33,240 nucleotides of DNA from Burkholderia aenigmatica. GTDB taxonomy: Bacteria > Pseudomonadota > Gammaproteobacteria > Burkholderiales > Burkholderiaceae. The notes beneath the pieces are model-generated. The model saw only the letters and a list, made by a program, of their open reading frames with translations, did no database searches and was not told the origin of the DNA. Location: assembly GCF_902499175.1 (NCBI RefSeq), contig NZ_CABVQC010000087.1, forward strand, positions 1 to 33,240, read 5' to 3'. Numbering within the stretch: the stretch's first letter is position 1; every line of letters begins with the position of its first letter. Positions 23,054 through 30,249 of the stretch are shown here, piece by piece. The translations under genes and the position numbers were made by a program.

Positions 23054-24082
23054 ATGTCTCAGCAAGCTAGCACGGCACGGAAGCGGCAGACTATTTCCGA
23101 GTCGCTGGTTGACTTAGTGTTTGACGCGGTTGAACTCGTGTTCAAACTGGCTTACGTTGCGCTGCACCGTACGACCCTTGGTGTTGCATGGTTGGCGCGT
23201 GCCGTCCTGCGGTATGCGAAGTCTTCCCGCAAAAAAGATGTATCGGAAGTGGGGGCGGAGGAAGTCGCATCGGTCAAGCCGGCAGAGACGTCGAACCTTC
23301 AAAAGGTGGAGGCGACGAAGTCCTTGTCCACCGTTGCGGTATCGAGAGGGCCGGTCACGGCTGCTTTCACTCGGACAATCACGTTCGAGAGGGGGTTCGG
23401 GGCGGTTCTGTTTTGGTTCTACCCGGGCGGTAAGGTCAAGAGGCTGGTGAAGATCTATGACCGCACCCTTTCCGAGCGTCTCGGCTTCGAGCGCCGCGAA
23501 CTGGAGGAGATCTCGTATTCGGGTATGTCCGAGATCGAGTCGATCCTCAAGGCGACCGTTGCACAGGTGAACAAACTGTTGCGCGGGGAGCATGAGGTGA
23601 AGCTGCGAGTCGTAGCGTCGGGTTCTTCGGATCCTGTTGCTGCGTCGGGCCCGAAGTCGGAATCGAAAGAACAGGATTCCACGAAACGTAATGCCGATGA
23701 TTCTTCGGAAAAGTCAGCAAAGCGATCCAAGAAAGAGGACGGCGATGTTGCAATCATGCCGAGCTCGTTCAAGGAAGCCGTGGAAAAGAAGCAGAAACGT
23801 AGCCGTCCGTCCAAGGTGTACACGGGCGAAATCGTCGAGATCGGGGTCAAGCCTCGCAAGATCGATGACAAGCAGATCGAGCAGTACTGCGTGACCATCG
23901 AAGCTGATGAGTTGCACGGTAATGCGCTGCCGGTCTATGGCACGGACCTCGAGCGTGCGATCGCCGATTGTGGTGCGGAGGTTGGAAGTCGCGTGCGGAT
24001 CGAACACCTCGGTCGTATCGAGTGGAGAGAGCCGGACGGGCGGAAGGCTTGGAAGAACGCCTACAACGTCGTGAAGCTTTGA
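23054..24082 (+). CDS. Protein with C-terminal OB-like domain of plasmid relaxases
   Basis: A 342-residue protein in three parts. Residues ~12-55 are a hydrophobic/amphipathic helical region (VDLVFDAVELVFKLAYVALH) that may sit on the membrane. Residues ~100-185 form a mixed domain with FGAVLFWFYPGGKVKRLVKI. Residues ~195-260 are a Lys/Ser/Glu-rich linker (KRSKKEDGDVAIM). The C-terminal ~85 residues (TGEIVEIGVKPRKIDDKQIE, LPVYGTDLERAIADCGAEVG, SRVRIEHLGR) resemble the small domain at the C-termini of many plasmid relaxase and primase proteins with a 'WGVDLERA' signature. It directly precedes ssb (16 bp), which fits a DNA-processing role. SD AGAGAGG. Confidence 0.6.
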   Translation: MSQQASTARKRQTISESLVDLVFDAVELVFKLAYVALHRTTLGVAWLARAVLRYAKSSRKKDVSEVGAEEVASVKPAETSNLQKVEATKSLSTVAVSRGPVTAAFTRTITFERGFGAVLFWFYPGGKVKRLVKIYDRTLSERLGFERRELEEISYSGMSEIESILKATVAQVNKLLRGEHEVKLRVVASGSSDPVAASGPKSESKEQDSTKRNADDSSEKSAKRSKKEDGDVAIMPSSFKEAVEKKQKRSRPSKVYTGEIVEIGVKPRKIDDKQIEQYCVTIEADELHGNALPVYGTDLERAIADCGAEVGSRVRIEHLGRIEWREPDGRKAWKNAYNVVKL

Positions 24083-24098
24083 AAGTAAAGGAAACCGT

Positions 24099-24572
24099 AT
24101 GCGCAATACGAACGTCTGTTTTATTCACGGCCGGATCGGCAAGGACCCGGAAGTACGGTTCCTTCCGTCAGGTACGCCGGTAGCGAAGTTCTCGCTCTGT
24201 TCGAACGATGACTACTTCGACAAGAAGGCGGGCAGATGGGTGGAGGTCGCGGAGTGGCACGACTGCGTTGTGGTCGGCGACTTTGCTGAGAAGGTGGCTG
24301 AGAAGTACCAGAGGGGCGACGTTGTCAACATCACCTGCCGCGTAAAACCTCGTAACTACGAGAAGAACGGGCAGAAATTTAAGGTGGTGGAGATGTACGT
24401 TCAGTCCATGGAGCTGATTGCCAAGAAGGGCGAGTTGGTTCGCCAACAGTCCAACGGGCACGCAGGTTCGCGAGGTAACGGTCAGCAGCAAGGTGGCAAC
24501 GAGCAATCCCGTGACGAAGGTCCGTCATATGCGGGTGGCTACGGCGATGAAGATGGTGGTCCCGCCTTTTGA
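24099..24572 (+). CDS. ssb: Single-stranded DNA-binding protein SSB
   Basis: A 157-residue SSB. The OB fold occupies residues 1-~108: NVCFIHGRIGKDPEVRFLPS, VAKFSLCSNDD, EWHDCVVVGDFAEKVAEKYQ, GDVVNITCRVKPRNYEKNGQ. The linker is Gly/Gln-rich. The tip is GDEDGGPAF, a variant of the DDDIPF partner-binding tail with the acidic residues and final P-x-F kept. It would protect plasmid single strands during replication or transfer and recruit partners. The SD (AAAGGAAA) is good. It follows the OB-domain gene by 16 bp and precedes the 24685 gene after a strong hairpin. Confidence 0.93.
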   Translation: MRNTNVCFIHGRIGKDPEVRFLPSGTPVAKFSLCSNDDYFDKKAGRWVEVAEWHDCVVVGDFAEKVAEKYQRGDVVNITCRVKPRNYEKNGQKFKVVEMYVQSMELIAKKGELVRQQSNGHAGSRGNGQQQGGNEQSRDEGPSYAGGYGDEDGGPAF

Positions 24573-24623
24573 AGGTTTGGTCGCTATCTGAATCGATTTG
24601 AAACTGAGTTTTTCCCGGAAGGG

Positions 24624-24652
24624 GGCACGTCCCCCAACCGGGGGACGTGTCC
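24624..24652 (+). terminator. Strong hairpin after ssb
   Basis: CACGTCCCCC (24626-24635) pairs perfectly with GGGGGACGTG (24640-24649) around AACC, extended by GG/CC across a bulged T. No T-run follows, so it may stabilise the ssb mRNA end, or regulate the next gene, rather than terminate. Confidence 0.5.
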
Positions 24653-24684
24653 GCCTACGACAATTCAATTTGACGGAGATGGAC

Positions 24685-24912
24685 ATGAATACTCAACGTG
24701 TGAAGACGGGCGCTGAACTGGTCGAATTCATCAAGAACGAGCAGGTCATGCGCAATACGTTCGCGTGCGATGTGACGGTCAACGCCGACGGCAAGTCGAT
24801 GGTGAAGAAGGTCGCGTTCGACGGTATCGGTCTGGTGGTGGAAAACGAGTCCGTCGATCCCGACCAGTTCGTTTCCACGAACAGCGTCTTCGTCGCCGCG
24901 GTGCTGGATTGA
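24685..24912 (+). CDS. Small hypothetical protein (75 aa)
   Basis: The ATG at 24685 is preferred over 24679 because GGAG (24675-24678) is six bases upstream of it. The protein reads MNTQRVKTGAELVEFIKNEQ, then VMRNTFACDVTVNADGKSMV and a C-terminal segment ending FVSTNSVFVAAVLD: one helix followed by beta strands. No family is recognised. It lies between ssb and the nrdA leader. Confidence 0.55.
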   Translation: MNTQRVKTGAELVEFIKNEQVMRNTFACDVTVNADGKSMVKKVAFDGIGLVVENESVDPDQFVSTNSVFVAAVLD

Positions 24913-25313
24913 CCGCATGTTCTGTGTGTGGTGCGTGTGCCGCACTCAAACCGAAGCCCGCTCGAAAGAGCGGACTTCCCCAAGCCGATCCAGTGGATCC
25001 GCTTCGGGAAGTAACCGGTTTTATTGAGCGATGTTCGCTCCCGAGCTGACGGATTTAGCCACGGTCACGTAGGTGACTATCGCTTTGAAGCATCACCTGC
25101 TTCGGGGATTTCGGTCCTTTTCATTTGTTGTCGATCGTCGAGGTCGACGTTCTTTAACCCGGCGGGGATTCTCTTTCCCGTTGGGAAAGTTTCCTGCCGA
25201 ATTCTTGTCACCCACTTGATTCGGGATCCACTTAAGCGATCTCGATGCGAGGCCGTTTAACTGGGCCTCGCGCCTTCTCACCTGGGTAACAACTTTTACA
25301 GTAGGAGTATGAA
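24913..25313 (+). promoter_or_regulatory. Long structured nrdA leader with shared motif (copy 3)
   Basis: No gene is visible. Hairpins in order: CCGCTC/GAGCGG with a GAAA loop (~24962-24977), ACTTCCC/GGGAAGT enclosing AAGC/GCTT and GATCC/GGATC (~24979-25017), GAGCGA/TCGCTC (~25026-25040), GTCAC/GTGAC, CGTCG/CGACG, then the shared motif (TTCTTTAACCC at 25150-25160) folding as CGGCGGG/CCTGCCG with an inner CTTTCCC/GGGAAAG, then GCGAGGCC/GGCCTCGC (25247-25271). SD AGGAG at 25303-25307. I see no NrdR-box-like pair and no known riboswitch. Confidence 0.55.
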
Positions 25314-28154
25314 ATGAAACGCGAAGATCTGATTGGTGCACACATGGTCATCCGCCGTAATGGTGAGACCGTACCGTTCGACAGAGCGAAGATCGCAAGC
25401 GCGATCGCCAAGGCATTCCTGTACGACGCACACGGCAATCTGTATCGCGCCGGTGTGTCATCCCTGAGTGCCGCGCAGCGTGTGAAGGTCGAGGAATTGA
25501 CCAACGCCGTCTGTGCTGCACTGAATCGTCGTGGGGAGAGCGCTGCTTTCCGCATCGAGGACATTCAGGATCAGGTGGAACTCTCGCTCATGCGTAGCGG
25601 TGAGCATGAAGTCGCACGCGGGTATGTGCTTTACCGCGAAATGGCTGCGCAGAAGCGCACACCGGCGCCGACGATGGGTCAGTACGATCACATCAAGTCG
25701 TATCGCCAGCGTGACGGTGCAGTGGTGCCGTTCGATGCAGCCTTCTGGATTGCGATCGTAGAGTCCGTGGTGTTTGGGCTCGAGAGCGTGTCTGCAAAGG
25801 ACCTGTTCGACGAAGCAGTCCGGAACCTCTACAACGAGGCGAAGGAGACCGAGATCGAGAATGCGCTGGTTCTTTCGGCGCGGACGAAGATCGAGGTCGA
25901 GCCGCAACACGCAAAAGCGGCCGCTCGGCTCGTGCTTGCGTTCCAGCTTGGCCAAGACGTTTTCGGCAAGCCGGTGACGTTGGACGAGGTAGCGGCAGGC
26001 TACGGCGAGGCGTTCATCCGCGGTATCGAGGATGGCGTCAAAGCCGAGCTGCTGACCGAGGATATGTCCAAGGGGTTCGATCTCGGCCGTCTTGCTTCGG
26101 CAATCCGGCCGGAGCGCGATGGGCTTCTCGACTATCTCGGCATGCAAACGCTGTACGACCGCTATCTGCTGCACGTCAACGAGCGTCGCATTGAACTGCC
26201 GCAAGCGTTCCTGATGCGTGTGGCGATGGGTCTGGCCCGGGGCGAAATCGAGCGCGAAACGCGTGCGATCGAGTTCTACGAAGTGCTGTCTACGTTCGAC
26301 TACATGTCGAGCACACCGACGCTCTTCAACACGGGCTCGCGCCGGTCGCAGCTGTCGAGCTGCTACCTGACGACCATATCGGACGATCTCGAAGGGATCT
26401 ACGACGGTCTGAAGGAAAACGCTCTGCTGTCGAAGTTCGCCGGCGGTCTGGGCAACGACTGGACGAACGTCCGAGCCATGGGCGCCTGGATCAAGGGTAC
26501 CAATGGCAAGTCGCAAGGTGTCGTCCCGTTCCTCAAGGTGGTCAACGACACTGCTGTGGCCGTCAACCAGGGTGGGAAGCGCAAGGGTGCAGTCTGTGCC
26601 TATCTGGAATCGTGGCACCTCGATATCGAGGAGTTTCTGGATCTGCGCAAGAACACCGGGGACGATCGTCGCCGTACGCACGACATGAATACGGCGAATT
26701 GGATTCCCGACCTGTTCATGAAGCGCGTGATGGAAGGCAGCGACTGGACGCTGTTCTCGCCGAACGACGTGCCGGATCTTCACGATCTGTATGGCGCAAA
26801 GTTCGAGGAGCGCTACGTGCAGTACGAGGCGCAGGCGGATGCCGGCGTTATCAAGTTGTACAAGCGACGTCCGGCCGTTGAACTGTGGCGAAAGATGCTC
26901 GGCATGCTGTTCGAAACCGGTCATCCGTGGATCACGTTCAAGGACCCGTGCAACATCCGTTCCCCGCAGCAACATGTTGGCGTGGTGCATAGCTCCAACC
27001 TGTGCACCGAAATCACGCTGAACACGAGCGACGTGGAAATTGCCGTCTGCAACCTGGGCTCGGTCAACCTGGTCAACCACGTCAAGGATGGCCAGATCGA
27101 TCACGAGAAATTGCGTCGTACCGTCCGCATTGCGATGCGGATGCTCGACAACGTGATCGACATGAACTACTACGCGGTGGCGAAGGCTCGTGCGGCGAAC
27201 CTGAAGCACCGTCCGGTGGGTCTGGGCCTGATGGGACACCAGGATGCGCTGTATATCCTCGGCATCCCTTTCGGCAGCGAAGCGGCGGTCGAGTTCTCAG
27301 ACCGTTCGATGGAGGCTCTGGCGTATTACGCCTATGAGGCTTCGTCGGATCTGGCAGTGGAGCGCGGCGCCTACTCCAGTTTCAAGGGGTCGCTGTGGTC
27401 GAAGGGTGTCCTGCCGTTCGACTCGCTGAAGTTGTTGTCCGAAGCTCGTGGCGAGCAGTACCTCGAAGTCGATCAGAGCATCACGATGGACTGGGACGGC
27501 CTGCGGGAGAAGATCCTGAAGCAAGGCATGCGCAACTCCAACTGTATCGCGATCGCGCCGACGGCGACGATCTCGAACATCGTGGGGGTGTCGGCGTGTA
27601 TCGAGCCGCAGTTTCAGAACCTGTACGTGAAGTCCAACCTGTCCGGGGAGTTCACTCTGGTCAACGAGTACCTGATTGCCGATCTGAAGAAGCTCGGCAT
27701 CTGGGACGAGTTGATGCTGGCCGACCTGAAGTATTACGACGGGTCTGTTCAGCGCATCGACCGCATTCCGGAGGAGATCAAGGCGCGCTACGCAACGGCG
27801 TTCGAGATCGACCCGAAGTGGCTCGTGGAGGGAGCTGCCCGCCGGCAGAAGTGGATCGACCAAGCTCAGTCGCTGAACATCTACATCGCCGGCGCGTCGG
27901 GCAAGAAGCTGGACGAGGTCTACAAGCTGGCGTGGGTTCGCGGTCTGAAAACGACCTACTACCTGCGCACGATGGCGGCCACGTCCGTGGAAAAGTCGAC
28001 CGTGACATCGGGAACGCTCAACGCGGTTACCCCGTCGGCTCCGGCCGCTGTTGCTCCGCAGGTCACCGCGGAACCGGCTCTGGAAGCGGACGGTCCGGCT
28101 TGCACGATGCGTCCAGGCGATCCGGGCTTCGACGAGTGCGAGGCCTGCCAGTGA
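25314..28154 (+). CDS. nrdA: Ribonucleoside-diphosphate reductase large subunit NrdA (class I)
   Basis: A 946-residue class I RNR alpha subunit, which reduces ribonucleotides to deoxyribonucleotides. Two ATP-cone-like units lie at residues ~10-95 (VIRRNGETVPFDRAKIASAI) and ~130-215 (YRQRDGAVVPFDAAFWIAIV). Active-site residues are C350 (SSCYLTT), N562/C564/E566 (SNLCTE) and C579 (AVCNLGS). The radical-transfer tyrosines are Y882/Y883 (TTYYLRT), and the C-terminal redox pair is C942/C945 (ECEACQ). The length matches Pseudomonas/Burkholderia-type NrdA. AGGAG lies six bases before the ATG. nrdB follows after 80 bp. A plasmid-borne NrdAB would raise dNTP supply for plasmid replication or transfer. 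Confidence 0.95.
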   Translation: MKREDLIGAHMVIRRNGETVPFDRAKIASAIAKAFLYDAHGNLYRAGVSSLSAAQRVKVEELTNAVCAALNRRGESAAFRIEDIQDQVELSLMRSGEHEVARGYVLYREMAAQKRTPAPTMGQYDHIKSYRQRDGAVVPFDAAFWIAIVESVVFGLESVSAKDLFDEAVRNLYNEAKETEIENALVLSARTKIEVEPQHAKAAARLVLAFQLGQDVFGKPVTLDEVAAGYGEAFIRGIEDGVKAELLTEDMSKGFDLGRLASAIRPERDGLLDYLGMQTLYDRYLLHVNERRIELPQAFLMRVAMGLARGEIERETRAIEFYEVLSTFDYMSSTPTLFNTGSRRSQLSSCYLTTISDDLEGIYDGLKENALLSKFAGGLGNDWTNVRAMGAWIKGTNGKSQGVVPFLKVVNDTAVAVNQGGKRKGAVCAYLESWHLDIEEFLDLRKNTGDDRRRTHDMNTANWIPDLFMKRVMEGSDWTLFSPNDVPDLHDLYGAKFEERYVQYEAQADAGVIKLYKRRPAVELWRKMLGMLFETGHPWITFKDPCNIRSPQQHVGVVHSSNLCTEITLNTSDVEIAVCNLGSVNLVNHVKDGQIDHEKLRRTVRIAMRMLDNVIDMNYYAVAKARAANLKHRPVGLGLMGHQDALYILGIPFGSEAAVEFSDRSMEALAYYAYEASSDLAVERGAYSSFKGSLWSKGVLPFDSLKLLSEARGEQYLEVDQSITMDWDGLREKILKQGMRNSNCIAIAPTATISNIVGVSACIEPQFQNLYVKSNLSGEFTLVNEYLIADLKKLGIWDELMLADLKYYDGSVQRIDRIPEEIKARYATAFEIDPKWLVEGAARRQKWIDQAQSLNIYIAGASGKKLDEVYKLAWVRGLKTTYYLRTMAATSVEKSTVTSGTLNAVTPSAPAAVAPQVTAEPALEADGPACTMRPGDPGFDECEACQ

Positions 28155-28185
28155 AAATTGCTGGTGGACTCGTGATGTCTTAATC

Positions 28186-28225
28186 GCAGGACGGCCGTCG
28201 GGCTGTCCTGCCTCTTCTCGTTTTG
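28186..28225 (+). terminator. Hairpin between nrdA and nrdB
   Basis: GCAGGACGGCC (28186-28196) pairs with GGCTGTCCTGC (28201-28211) around GTCG, followed by a pyrimidine-rich stretch ending TTTT that runs into the nrdB SD (GGAG). It may lower nrdB expression relative to nrdA by partial termination. CTTC (28214-28217) can pair weakly with the SD GGAG. Confidence 0.6.
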
Positions 28226-28234
28226 GAGTTTGAG

Positions 28235-29308
28235 ATGGAAATATCTTCATCCTTCAGCGCGGTTGCTCACGCGCATGCAGGTGGCGCCACCGGTCGTGTC
28301 GATGCTGCTGACAAGAGGATCATCAACGGCAAGACCGATGTGAACCAGCTCGTACCGTTCAAGTACAAATGGGCCTGGGAAAAGTATCTGGCCGGTTGCG
28401 CGAACCACTGGATGCCGCAGGAGATCAACATGGCGCGGGACATTGCGCTGTGGAAAGACCCGAACGGCTTGACGGCCGACGAACGTCGGATCATCACCCG
28501 GAATCTGGGGTTCTTCACGACTGCCGACTCGCTGGCTGCGAACAACATTGTGCTCGGTACCTACCGGCACATTACCGCACCGGAATGTCGCCAGTTCCTG
28601 CTTCGGCAGGCGTTTGAGGAGGCCGTGCACACGCACGCCTACCAATACATCGTGGAGTCCCTTGGACTGGACGAAGGGGAGGTCTTCAATGCCTATCGAG
28701 AAGTTGCTTCGATCAAGGCAAAAGACGATTTCCTGATCCCGTTCATCGAGACCTTGACCGATCCGTCGTTTACGACGGGAACGGTCGAGAACGATCAGAA
28801 GCTGCTTTTGAGCTTGATCGTTTTCGCATGTCTGATGGAAGGCCTGTTCTTCTATGTCGGCTTTACGCAGATCCTGTCGTTGGGCCGGCAGAACAAGATG
28901 ACGGGTGCGGCGGAGCAGTACCAGTACATCCTCCGGGATGAGTCGATGCACTGCAATTTTGGTATCGACCTGATCAATGCGATCAAGCTGGAGAATCCGC
29001 ACCTGTGGACGGAATCTTTCAAGCAGAAGGTGGACGAGGTATTCAAGGAAGCTGTACGCCTCGAATATCAGTACGCGGAGGACACCATGCCTCGCGGCGT
29101 CCTCGGTCTGAATGCCGATCTGTTCAAAGGGTATCTGCGATTCATTGCCAACCGGCGAAAGACGCAGATCGGTCTCAACGCGGATTTCGAGGGCGAGACG
29201 AACCCGTTTCCGTGGATGAGCGAAATGCTCGATTTGCGGAAAGAGCGCAACTTCTTTGAGACTCGAGTGATCGAGTACCAGACGGGCGGCGCTCTCAGCT
29301 GGGATTGA
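28235..29308 (+). CDS. nrdB: Ribonucleoside-diphosphate reductase small subunit NrdB (class Ia type)
   Basis: A 357-residue radical-bearing beta subunit. Metal ligands that can be placed are E129 and H132 (FEEAVHTHAY), E202 (LMEGLFF), E236 and H239 (DESMH); the first carboxylate, in the QEINMARDIALWK region, I cannot place with certainty. Y136, four residues after H132, is in the position of the stable tyrosyl radical, arguing against a Tyr-less class Ic enzyme. The C-terminal tail that docks to NrdA ends TGGALSWD. The ATG at 28235 is used, with GGAG six bases upstream; a TTG at 28223 lies before the SD. Confidence 0.95.
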   Translation: MEISSSFSAVAHAHAGGATGRVDAADKRIINGKTDVNQLVPFKYKWAWEKYLAGCANHWMPQEINMARDIALWKDPNGLTADERRIITRNLGFFTTADSLAANNIVLGTYRHITAPECRQFLLRQAFEEAVHTHAYQYIVESLGLDEGEVFNAYREVASIKAKDDFLIPFIETLTDPSFTTGTVENDQKLLLSLIVFACLMEGLFFYVGFTQILSLGRQNKMTGAAEQYQYILRDESMHCNFGIDLINAIKLENPHLWTESFKQKVDEVFKEAVRLEYQYAEDTMPRGVLGLNADLFKGYLRFIANRRKTQIGLNADFEGETNPFPWMSEMLDLRKERNFFETRVIEYQTGGALSWD

Positions 29309-29350
29309 TGGTTGCGGTCGCTGGCGTTGCCAGCAGCAGTGACTACGTGC

Positions 29351-29390
29351 GGCACCCGGGTTTCCGGGTGCCATTTTTTTAATGGAGAAG
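29351..29390 (+). terminator. Terminator overlapping an SD hairpin
   Basis: GGCACCCGG (29351-29359), GTTT, CCGGGTGCC (29364-29372), then A and seven T: a textbook terminator after nrdB. CCATT (29371-29375) can instead pair with AATGG (29381-29385), which contains the first bases of the SD GGAGAAG of the next gene. The two stems share CC at 29371-29372 and so compete. Confidence 0.8.
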
Positions 29391-29393
29391 TCT

Positions 29394-29828
29394 ATGAAAC
29401 ACAACCGCAGTAAAAGCAAGAATCCACGGGCAGTTCGCGTGGAGCAGGCAAAGGCTCGCGAGGCCAATGCCAGATGTCACCTTGAATCGACGAGAACCGA
29501 GCTGAAGCTGGCTCGCAAACGAATCGGGGAATTGGAATCCGAAGCACAAGGTCTTCGTGAGAAGGCTCTGGAAAAGGGTTCCAGCAAGAAGTTGGGTAAG
29601 GACGTGTTCCTGGACGCACTGTTCTTCTTCGTTATTGCCCTGCTTCTTGAAGTCGGGAAGCCCTTTCTGGAAACGGAGTTTGAAATCCAGGGGGAGAGCT
29701 CCCAGATTGCCATCATCGTGGTAGTCATGCTCGCGATGGCAATGTTGTACTGGGGTGCGAAGAAGGTCGATTCCTGGCTCGAGGCTCGAGGGAGGCAACT
29801 CCTGAAGCATCAGCCGTCGGGAACGTAA
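29394..29828 (+). CDS. Coiled-coil membrane protein of unknown function
   Basis: A 144-residue protein. The ATG at 29394 has GGAGAAG at 29384-29390; an ATG at 29382 precedes the SD. Residues ~15-65 are a highly charged coiled coil (VEQAKAREANARCHLESTRT, KRIGELESEAQGLREKALEK). Two hydrophobic helices follow: ~76-92 (LDALFFFVIALLLEVG) and ~107-125 (QIAIIVVVMLAMAMLYWGA). The short C-terminus is basic. No family is recognised. It sits between nrdB and the RNR-like gene, and is the last gene before a strong terminator. Confidence 0.6.
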   Translation: MKHNRSKSKNPRAVRVEQAKAREANARCHLESTRTELKLARKRIGELESEAQGLREKALEKGSSKKLGKDVFLDALFFFVIALLLEVGKPFLETEFEIQGESSQIAIIVVVMLAMAMLYWGAKKVDSWLEARGRQLLKHQPSGT

Positions 29829-29862
29829 AAGTGGTTACCTATTTGACATCCCGTGTGACCCG

Positions 29863-29886
29863 AGACCCTGCGCGGCAGGGTCTTTC
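29863..29886 (+). terminator. Intrinsic terminator
   Basis: AGACCCTGC (29863-29871) pairs perfectly with GCAGGGTCT (29875-29883) around GCG, followed by TT. It ends the nrdB-region transcript. Confidence 0.75.
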
Positions 29887-29927
29887 CACATGGCCGCGAA
29901 AATTTTCCGTCAAGAATTCACCTGTAC

Positions 29928-29933
29928 TATAAT
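29928..29933 (+). promoter_or_regulatory. -10 element TATAAT of a promoter for the RNR-like gene
   Basis: A perfect TATAAT at 29928-29933 lies after the terminator at 29863. The -35 region 17 bp upstream reads TTCCGT, a weak match, so an activator may be needed. The start point would be near 29940, giving a leader of about 310 nt. Confidence 0.5.
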
Positions 29934-29939
29934 TTAGCT

Positions 29940-30249
29940 ACCTAGCTGGGGGTCGATACTAGCCTGAGCCGGAAATCGGCACTTTTCCCTTCCTGAGACG
30001 TCACAAGCATGCATGAGTTGGATGCTTGTGAAGTTTTTTGTGCTCCGGCACAGAAGGGCTGCCTGGTATGCCCGTCCTGCGTTTGATCTGGACTCCCCAG
30101 GCCTCAGGGTTTATCCCTCACGTCCTGCCTTTCCGTTCTGGATAGGCAATTCTCCTTTCGAGTGTTCTTGGTTTCGAGGCCCCCCAGAGCGATTCTCAAC
30201 GTTCTGGGGGGCCCCGATTCCGGGGTTCACGTTCGACAAGGAGATCAAC
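29940..30249 (+). promoter_or_regulatory. Structured leader of the RNR-like gene with internal terminator
   Basis: CACAAGCAT (30002-30010) pairs perfectly with ATGCTTGTG (30022-30030), followed by AAG and six T (30034-30039): a strong intrinsic terminator about 60 nt into the leader, so probably an attenuator. Further hairpins: TGTGC/GCACA around TCCG, GCCT/AGGC with TCC/GGA inside (~30127-30147), GGCCCCCCAGA/TCTGGGGGGCC (30178-30213), and CCCCG/CGGGG around ATTC (30212-30225). The last two share bases and exclude each other. SD AAGGAG lies at about 30238-30243. Confidence 0.6.

Noticed and set aside
25136..25149. CGTCGAGGTCGACG, repeated at 20430-20443
   Set aside because: A short GC-rich near-palindrome; one copy is inside a coding region and the contexts do not match, so chance is the simplest explanation.
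25458..27239. 593-codon open frame antisense to nrdA
   Set aside because: It is a by-product of GC-rich codon use opposite a clearly conserved nrdA; the translation has no recognisable domain and no SD.
29843..29848. Perfect TTGACA -35 element
   Set aside because: No acceptable -10 lies 16-18 bp downstream; the next strong TATAAT is 80 bp away and a terminator lies between.
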